From NCBI RefSeq assembly GCF_949987515.2, contig NC_082684.1, positions 20,141,701 through 20,205,700 of the forward strand: DNA of 64,000 nt. The letters run 5' to 3'. Source of the stretch: Delphinus delphis. Its lineage: Eukaryota; Chordata; Mammalia; Artiodactyla; Delphinidae. Below the pieces are notes generated by a model. That model had not been told where the DNA came from. It ran no database searches and saw only the letters and a program-made list of their open reading frames with translations. The position numbers and the translations under genes were made by a program. Positions 56,951 through 64,000 of the stretch are shown one piece after another; the first letter of the stretch is position 1, and each line of letters opens with the position of its first letter.

Positions 56951-59900
56951 CACCCCTGTACAATTTCTGTGGTAGCTCTGGAGAGCTAGAAAGATAACAT
57001 GAATGAATATAGTATCGTGGTCCCATCAAGCCTGCTTTGAATATTGGGCTATTGCAAACACAAAATACATCAAAACTATTTCCTTGAACACTCATATCTC
57101 AAAGAATAGAGAATCAAAACTACAGCTAGAGGACTGACTTGAAAAATAGTTAATAAAATACCTTGGCCATTACTCTCACATTTTCACCTGGTATTTACAA
57201 TCTCAGTGAAGGGGTGGAGAGTGACATGCAAGCTATTACTAGCAAAATCTAGGACACAAATCTCACTAGTGATGAACTTTTCATGGTTTATTTGTCTTTG
57301 AAATGTTGTTTAACACATTTTTGATTAATCAGGGTAGAGAACTCTCTCAATCCTTTACAGTAGAGGTCTCAGTTTACAACCAATTTATAGGTACACCATA
57401 TACCCAAGCAAAGGTTATTAAATGAATGTTAGTGAGCATATACACTATTATGGTGTTCCTCTGTGACTAGTGTCATGCATGTTTAGCTATGTCTTGAAAA
57501 CATCAATTTCAGGTCATTTTTAGAAAGAAAGGCAATAAGTTGAAACATTTCCAATTTTTTTTAAAGTGTGTATTTTATAGCAGGTTAGGAGATTTCACAG
57601 TATGCTAGGTAATTAACAGCATGTGATGTAATGATGTAAGTGTTGTGCATGTGTTTACATTCTGTAATGTCAATATTCTATATAGCTGGTGCCTGGACAA
57701 AGAAACAAAATTTACAGAGTACATTTGGACTGTGTCCATAGTAGTTTTCAATTAGTTTTTGCTATTTTTCATTTTTTTCAATAAAATCATATTTTAAAAT
57801 TCAATCCACTTAAGTAGTTTTACTTTAAGCACACATACGTGTATATAGGTGTGTGTTTTATATTTTTAATTTATCTGTTAATATGGATATTTGTGACGAA
57901 GTAATCATGAAAAAGGATGTGACCTCTACATTCAGTATTTCCAATTTAGGGTAATGAGGGAATGAGGCTAACTGACATTATCTTCTTTGTCTCATTTCTT
58001 TTTCTTTTTTTTTAACTTAATCATTTCTTAGAAATTTCAATCTCCACTACTCTGTTTTCTCTTTTTTTCTTTTTTTCATTAATTAAAAAATTTATTTGTT
58101 CCTTTTGACTCTACAACTTGGATCTTAAAATCTTCAATGATAGGTGAGGTGTGTGCACAGAGAATAAGGGTTTGTTGAATATGGGAAGTTGTGGAGAGGA
58201 TATGGGTGAACTAAATATATCTATTGTCCATAACTGTACATAAGGGCCATTGTCCTTAGTGTGCCTACTTTATCTTGCTGTGTCCCATTACTAAGAGATT
58301 GATCATACTACTTTTACTATGTTTAGCTGTTTAGCAGACTGCCAGACCAGATAGTGATGACAATGTGCTTATGTTTCCCTCTAATATTTCACTTTTCAGA
58401 TTCTCTTGGGAAAGAAATCTTCCAGAATACGTGTAGTCTGGCTAGTGACTCTTCCAAGTTATTACCAAAATTTTTTTTTATTTCAAATTGGAACAAGACA
58501 GCCTCTTTGTGCCAAAAGAGTTTCATCTCTGCGTTTCAGCAATCTTTGAATTCCAGAAAACGGCATCCCCAAGAGATCCAGTTAATAATCGCAGTGGGAA
58601 TTGTGTTGTTAAAGCCAAGTTAACCTAGAATGTGACCTAATTTTTATTATTTTCAGTCTAGGAGTGAATTAAACTAGTAGCATAACTATGAGAACTTCAA
58701 CTCTTCTTAATCTTCTCAATAGCTTAGTTTCTGGGGAAAAGATCAGTCTGTTTATGGCAATCCAACTCTAAGGCATTCCTTGTATGGTTTGGGGAGGAAA
58801 GTTCTCACATATGCCAAAAAATACAAAGACATATCAGGAACTTAGAAAATAGGAAATAAATTGAACTCAACAAGTACTATCAATTGGGTAGCAAAAATTC
58901 TTTGCCAACATTAATTTGGAATTATTTTCACATGGAGTAGTGCAAGGAACCATAAAATGTGAACTCTCAAAGCACCAATATCTTTCAGGTATTATTTTAA
59001 AAGTTGTAAAATGCATACCATTCCCAATAAAATTAAACTAAGGCAATGTATTCATAAACACATGTATCAGTAATATATAAATGTATGTATCCTGGCATTT
59101 GTAATTTCTTATGAAATTGTCCACTTGTAGAATATTTATCTGCATTTTCCATATGGATAACAATTCACTTTCCACCTATAATAAACTGAGCTCATTGCTT
59201 TTAAGCAGTAAGTAAATTATAACCTCTCAGAGAACATTATATTTTAAAATATTATGATAAGATTAGATATTTTTCAGTGACATGCATTTTTCTCCCACAA
59301 TAATTCATACTTGAGGCTGACAGAATTATTGAAGAATTTTCTCTTATATAAGTTTTCTATAAAACTGATTTTGTTTTTATTTTTATGCCTTAAATATTTG
59401 CTAAAATCCATCACATAGTTCACAGATTTCACACAGCCTCTGCCGAGGGATAATTCACTCACATTTGTATCATTAACTGCTGTGGAAAGTCTAGCTCTTT
59501 GGCTGCCTTTAGAAGAGTTTATGAGTGTTTTATGATGTTTCCTGGTTATACTGTATTTTTACAACTGTTGCAAATAGACACAAATGTCATAAATTACTGA
59601 AAAAAGTTATCCTCGATCCCTCTGAGTTTAATGAGGAACAGTTACAGAAAAGGGAAGTTTGCAAGTGCCACTAGAGTTGGCTTGATGGATTCCACATGTA
59701 GAGTGAGTTCAGATCTCTAAGTCAGATTTGTTAAACTTCTAATGCACTCTTTATCTGTTTCCCTTTTCTAATGTTATTTTAAGCGTACCCTTAATTCTGG
59801 ATAAATTGACTATTTGCTAATGAATACAGCTATTTGTTTCAAGTAAATGGTCCAAAGACAATGTATCTGTCTTTTGAGATACAACAAACAGGTACATATG

Positions 59901-60055
59901 TCCTCCTCCAAATCAAATCATCCACATAATATATGTCTAGCAAGTTCCCATAACTAAAATCTTTAAAAATTATTAGTGCCTTGAGTGTTGTAATTGAGAC
60001 ATTGTATAAACTTAATGTTCAGTCTAAAAATTTAGTTATCATCACACAAATATTA
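56951..60055. other. 3.1 kb AT-rich, nothing recognised
   Basis: Pyrimidine-rich tracts near 57985-58080. An 89-codon open frame (58354-58623) has no recognised domain. No dated repeat was seen. Confidence 0.4.
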
Positions 60056-60059
60056 CTAT

Positions 60060-60420
60060 AATCACATATCCATTATTAGTAACAAACATTTATTTAGTGC
60101 CAAATATATGCCTAGAATGGTGCTAACTAGCATGGATTCAAGGTGGTAAAAGGTGGAAATTAAAATATAGAAGACGTATTTATAGTCAACAATAAAGGGT
60201 AAATCTAAGACAATTTATGCCACTGATTAATAAAGGTAACAGTGTGATGGAGAAAAGCAGCCTAGTAAGGAAAACATCCTTGAGAAAGGAAGAATTGAAG
60301 TGTAAATTTTATCAAAATTGAATTTAAATAATTAAAAATGGGTTCAAGGTGCTATATCGAGGAAGAATACCTTTGGGTCTGCAGGTTTAGCAAATAAGGC
60401 TGAAAGAAATGTTGAAGAAC
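60060..60420 (-). repeat. L2-type LINE 3' end
   Basis: aacaaacatttatttagtgc, caaatatatgcctagaatgg, agtgtgatggagaaaagcag, catccttgagaaaggaagaa and gaagtgtaaattt follow the antisense L2 order. Confidence 0.65.
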
Positions 60421-60769
60421 AATCCATAGATTTATACCCTTTGCCAGAATATATGAAACAATGGACAATATGGATATAGTAAGAGAAACTTAAAGGAATA
60501 AGAAATCACCAAACTTTCCATTATTCAAAGAGGTTTAACTGACTACACGTTACTTAATGCCTTACTAAATCTCGTACTAAATAGGGAAACCACTTGGTTG
60601 TAAATGTATTTCCTTTCTTTTCTTTCAAAATTCTTCATGCCCAAATTAGAACAATAATTAAAAATGAAGGCAGGGGTAGAGTGAGGTAAACTAGATAACA
60701 CAAAAGTACATCTATTTGCTCTTAAGTAATTGAACATTAATTGACTGTGACATGAACGTACTTTGTGGA

Positions 60770-60965
60770 ATGCCTTAGATGAATTATCTCATATCAACTT
60801 CATACAAACCAGTAATAGAGGTCATATTATTCTCCCAGTTTCTTCAGTTATAAAATTTAACCTCAGTAATATAAACACTTGCAGAAAGTCGAGCTAATAA
60901 AGCAATGGAGAACATCTTTGAACCAATGAAATTTGACCCCAGGACCCAGGTTTTAACAAATACTC
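60770..60965 (-). repeat. MIR-type SINE
   Basis: gatgaattatctcatatcaa, attattctcccagtttcttc, aaatttaacctcagtaatat, ttgcagaaagtcgagctaat and ccaggacccaggtttta give the antisense MIR core. Confidence 0.75.
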
Positions 60966-61030
60966 CATAATCAGATATAAGTGTAAGGCATATTTGAATT
61001 CAAGTTTACTACTAACTTTGAATCTTCCTG

Positions 61031-61033
<3 letters not shown>

Positions 61034-61068
<35 letters not shown>
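61034..61068. repeat. (AC)n microsatellite
   Basis: An uninterrupted AC run of 35 bases. Long pure dinucleotide runs of this kind are usually length-polymorphic. Confidence 0.99.
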
Positions 61069-61072
<4 letters not shown>

Positions 61073-61417
61073 TTAAATATTACATCTTAAATTTAAACAT
61101 ATATATTTTTAAGGAGTTGCTTTTTGTCTTCTCTTATTGGTTACTGCCCTTGATTCCACAGGAACCTAATTCTGTGTTGCTTGTGATCTTAATTATTAGC
61201 CAAAATCACACATTGAATTTAGCCTGGATTAATAGTACTCTAATATCCAAGAGAATCACATATTTAGAATAATTTTCTAAAGAAGATCATGTATTTTCTT
61301 TCAGTAAATGTTTCTAATACTTTGGTGAAGTTACCTCAACTGAACTTTTAGACTAAGTTCATTTGCTTGTTCATCCAACACCATATATAACTAGAGATTT
61401 AAAAAATTATTTATATG

Positions 61418-61420
<3 letters not shown>

Positions 61421-61465
<45 letters not shown>
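61421..61465. repeat. (TA)n microsatellite
   Basis: An uninterrupted TA run of 45 bases. It is self-complementary and so able to extrude a cruciform; assembly collapse is possible. Confidence 0.99.
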
Positions 61466-61467
<2 letters not shown>

Positions 61468-63312
61468 TAGATTTAGGGATATAACTCTTGAAAACAAATT
61501 CTTAAGGTCTGGGATGGGGTGAAACATTGAAAAGTTCATATATCTTGAAATCAATATAAGAAAACTAATTTTAAGATGTCTATTATCTTACTAGAAATTT
61601 TAATAGATATATTCCCATGAACCTCCTTTCTTTCTACTCAAGCATTTTTATTTTCAAATATATATCCTTGTCTTCCTTTACAATGAAAAATAAGTGGATA
61701 TAACTCATGCATCAACATTTCTTTTTCCAGGCTGGGTACAATAAATAAAAATAGTATCTGATTTTGGAAAAGTTAGAACTTTTAAAGAATGAAGATGAGA
61801 CAAACACACATCACTGAAATTAGTCTGGGTTTTAATGTTCAAGGGGAACCTAAAACATGGTTTAAGGTAAATGCAGTTGATGTCTTCTTTGCTTCTATCA
61901 TAACTGTGTTTTTGTTCTATTGTTGCATGTATTACCATTATCAAACTACTGTGCATTTGATTCTTGCCTATGGCAATGCAGTGGCCCCAACTAATAGAAG
62001 ATGGAGCAGCATCAGGACTACATTAGGAAAGGAATGTTTTAAGGACTAGGCTGGTAACTCACTACCATATTTCCCTTTACAATTTGCTCACTCTAATTGT
62101 TAAAACATTTCCTGCTATTTCAGAAGAGCAGAGACCACAAAAGCCTACAGATGAAGCACTACCAGGTTTACACTGAAGGAAAAAATTTGTTTTGTGACCT
62201 ACATTTAAAAGCATTTTAAACATGTCTTGTATGACTCCTTTCTTTCCTGTTTCTATGAGTTGTTCAGGATTGAACATCCGTACTTCTTGCAGCTCTGAAA
62301 TGAGTAATTAATGAAGAATCAATGTTTGGAAACTTTCTGAATGAAAGTCAGTGAGGTAGAACACAGACAAATGAACCTAGAGGCACATGTGCACAAAGAA
62401 ATACAGTCTGAAAAATTTCTGATCCAAAAATGGACTTGAGATTACTGTTTTCTCCTGATTTATGGTTTTAGTCTAAAGAGTAAACACTCTATCATTGTTA
62501 AATAGTGGAATATCTATGGGACATATCACTGCTAAGTAGTAGAAATGATTTTTTTAATGAGACAGTTTTAAAAAAGATTTAGGGATAAATTGTAAATGTA
62601 TTGATCAAGTATATAAAGATAAGTAGCAATTTCCCATTCTATTATGAAAGTTTTAAATAACTTAAAAAGTATTCCCAATATTAACAGTTTTCTAGTGGAT
62701 AATTGAGATGTATTATTCTTTATTTCTGGCAACTATTCCAAGTGTCATGTTAAGACACAGCTAAATTCTTCAAATACTCTGTGAGCTCTCTTTCTCCAGA
62801 ACATCTTGTACTTCTCACAACTCTCAAAATAATAGGTGATAAATGTAAATAAATCAATACACAGACACATCAAACACATTTTAATCAGTAAAATATGAAT
62901 CTTAATTTCTAAATTCCTGGTAGTTTTCATGTATTCAATATCAACAGAGCATTAAATATTTTTTAAGGCTTACAGTTTCATTTGGGCATAATTTCAACTT
63001 TAGTAAAGGTTTAAATCAATATCTTTTCAACATTACAATCACTGGCAGGCTGGGAGTAAGGTGGCATCTTTAGCAATTCTCATGCTAAGTTAAGATCACA
63101 GGGAATGAAGACTAGGAATATTCCTTTTAAATATTTTCCCAGATAATGTTATAAACTCTAAAATGGGTGTATTTCAGGTTTTGGCACTTTCTGCCTAAAT
63201 AAGTGAACTTGGTTAAATAGCCCCACAGTTAGTGATTGTGTTGTTTGTTTTGTTTTCTTTGTTTCTATAATTCCAAGTCACCTGCTTGACCAAGGTATTC
63301 TATTCATAATGG

Positions 63313-63370
63313 TAATTTTCAAATCTCATTGCACATTAAAATCGTCTGGGGACTCAACCACAATATTTTT
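63313..63370. repeat. Possible hAT (MER5-like) fragment
   Basis: ttttcaaatctcattgcaca and ttaaaatcgtctggggactc resemble the start of hAT-type MER5 repeats ('cagaatcacctggggagc'). It is short and diverged. Confidence 0.3.
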
Positions 63371-64000
63371 ATTTATTTTTTCTGGATACAGAAAATTTCT
63401 ATTACCACAGAACTTTCCTTTATTCCCCCTTCCCTCTCTGCCAGAGGCATCCTCTATCAGTTTTGCCAGTTCCTGAACTTCATAAAAAATTGAATTCCAT
63501 TTTATACATTGATTTAGACAATACCAAGGGAAAATAATTCTTTAACCCTCATCTAAATTTTGTAGTGTTTCAAAATCAGGTATATACCTATCATGGGAAC
63601 TTTTAAAATAAAAGTTGTCTGATATGCAGTCTCTATTAATTGTCATTATCTTTCTGTATATTCAAGAATTAATAATCTCTCCTTTGATAAACTGACCATA
63701 AATGTGAATTCTATCCACTTAGAAATATTTTGTAGTAAAGGAGAAAGAACTTTGTGAAAAACATTAGCTAATTCAAAACCTCTATACAATCATAATGTAT
63801 TATATAGTAATACTAGAATAATCTTCTTCCCTATGTACATCATAAGGAAACAGTTACCCTCTCACTGTCTATGCAGGTGAAGATTATTCAGACTTCAAAG
63901 TCTTTAGAGTCCCTTGTTGCATGCTAAATTCATTGGACCCTTTATGTCTTGTATCCTTTATGTTACAAATTCCAACTACTAGAGAGAAAGAAAAGAACAC

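Larger units (their letters stand above)
60966..64000. other. 3 kb AT-rich, mostly unrecognised
   Basis: Holds two microsatellites and one weak hAT-like piece listed separately. The 86-codon (61789-62049) and 92-codon (60994-61272, reading through the CA repeat) open frames show no domain. Confidence 0.4.

Noticed and set aside
61789..62049. 86-codon frame with a hydrophobic stretch that could be a membrane segment
   Set aside because: Single short frame, no recognisable family, no promoter or splice context.
1..64000. CRISPR array, prophage, operon or bacterial genes
   Set aside because: Repeat content, SINE/LINE structure and sparse coding show vertebrate nuclear DNA; no regularly spaced short repeats were seen.

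Overview
This window is vertebrate nuclear DNA, almost certainly from a cetacean and probably a toothed whale. The main clue is twelve copies of a tRNA-Glu-derived SINE of the CHR type. Its head reads cttccctggtggtgcagtgg and is followed by a degenerate Pol III B box (ggttcgagccc or ggttcgtgccc). The short GC-rich version is, as far as I know, typical of whales and dolphins. LINE-1 copies with artiodactyl/cetacean-type 3' UTRs, and mammal-wide fossils (L2, MIR, MLT1, hAT-Charlie), agree with this. The species is an inference.

I recognise no host protein-coding exon, host promoter, structural RNA gene, operon or CRISPR array. The only protein-coding sequence I can name is decayed LINE ORF1/ORF2. 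The window reads as a repeat-rich, AT-rich intergenic region or very large intron.

Layout. 1-2.1 kb: 3' part of an L1 (copy 1, +) split by a SINE. 2.1-5.9 kb: old sequence with two short SINEs and a MIR. 6.3-15.3 kb: a nested stack in which an ancient L1M-type LINE (+) is split by a nearly full-length younger L1 (copy 2, 8133-14476, +), which itself carries SINEs. 16.56-21.07 kb: L1 copy 3 (-), with an internal deletion fusing ORF1 to ORF2. 21.6-23.2 kb: two L2 fossils, one holding an LTR-like insert. 26.4-34.8 kb: scattered SINE, MIR, L2, L1 3' ends and an MLT1 LTR. 36-38.4 kb: L1M pieces in both orientations. 38.4-38.9 kb: a SINE inside a SINE. 39.0-44.8 kb: a long ancient L1M fossil (-) with a SINE, a hairpin and an L2 block. 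45.2 kb: a hAT-Charlie element with an 8-bp target duplication. 48.1-51.7 kb: SINEs, an L1 stub, L2, MIR and an LTR-like repeat. 51.7-64 kb: repeat-poor AT-rich DNA with a few L2/MIR pieces and two microsatellites.

The elements do not form a pathway. They are successive layers of retrotransposition. L1 ORF2 protein normally copies its own RNA and, in trans, SINE RNA; the SINE A-tails and target-site duplications seen here are the products of that process. No L1 copy is intact, so none should be able to move now. I found no evidence of an undescribed biological system. The most informative material is the insertion stratigraphy, the two SINE size classes, the internal L1 deletions and the repeat-poor right-hand segment.
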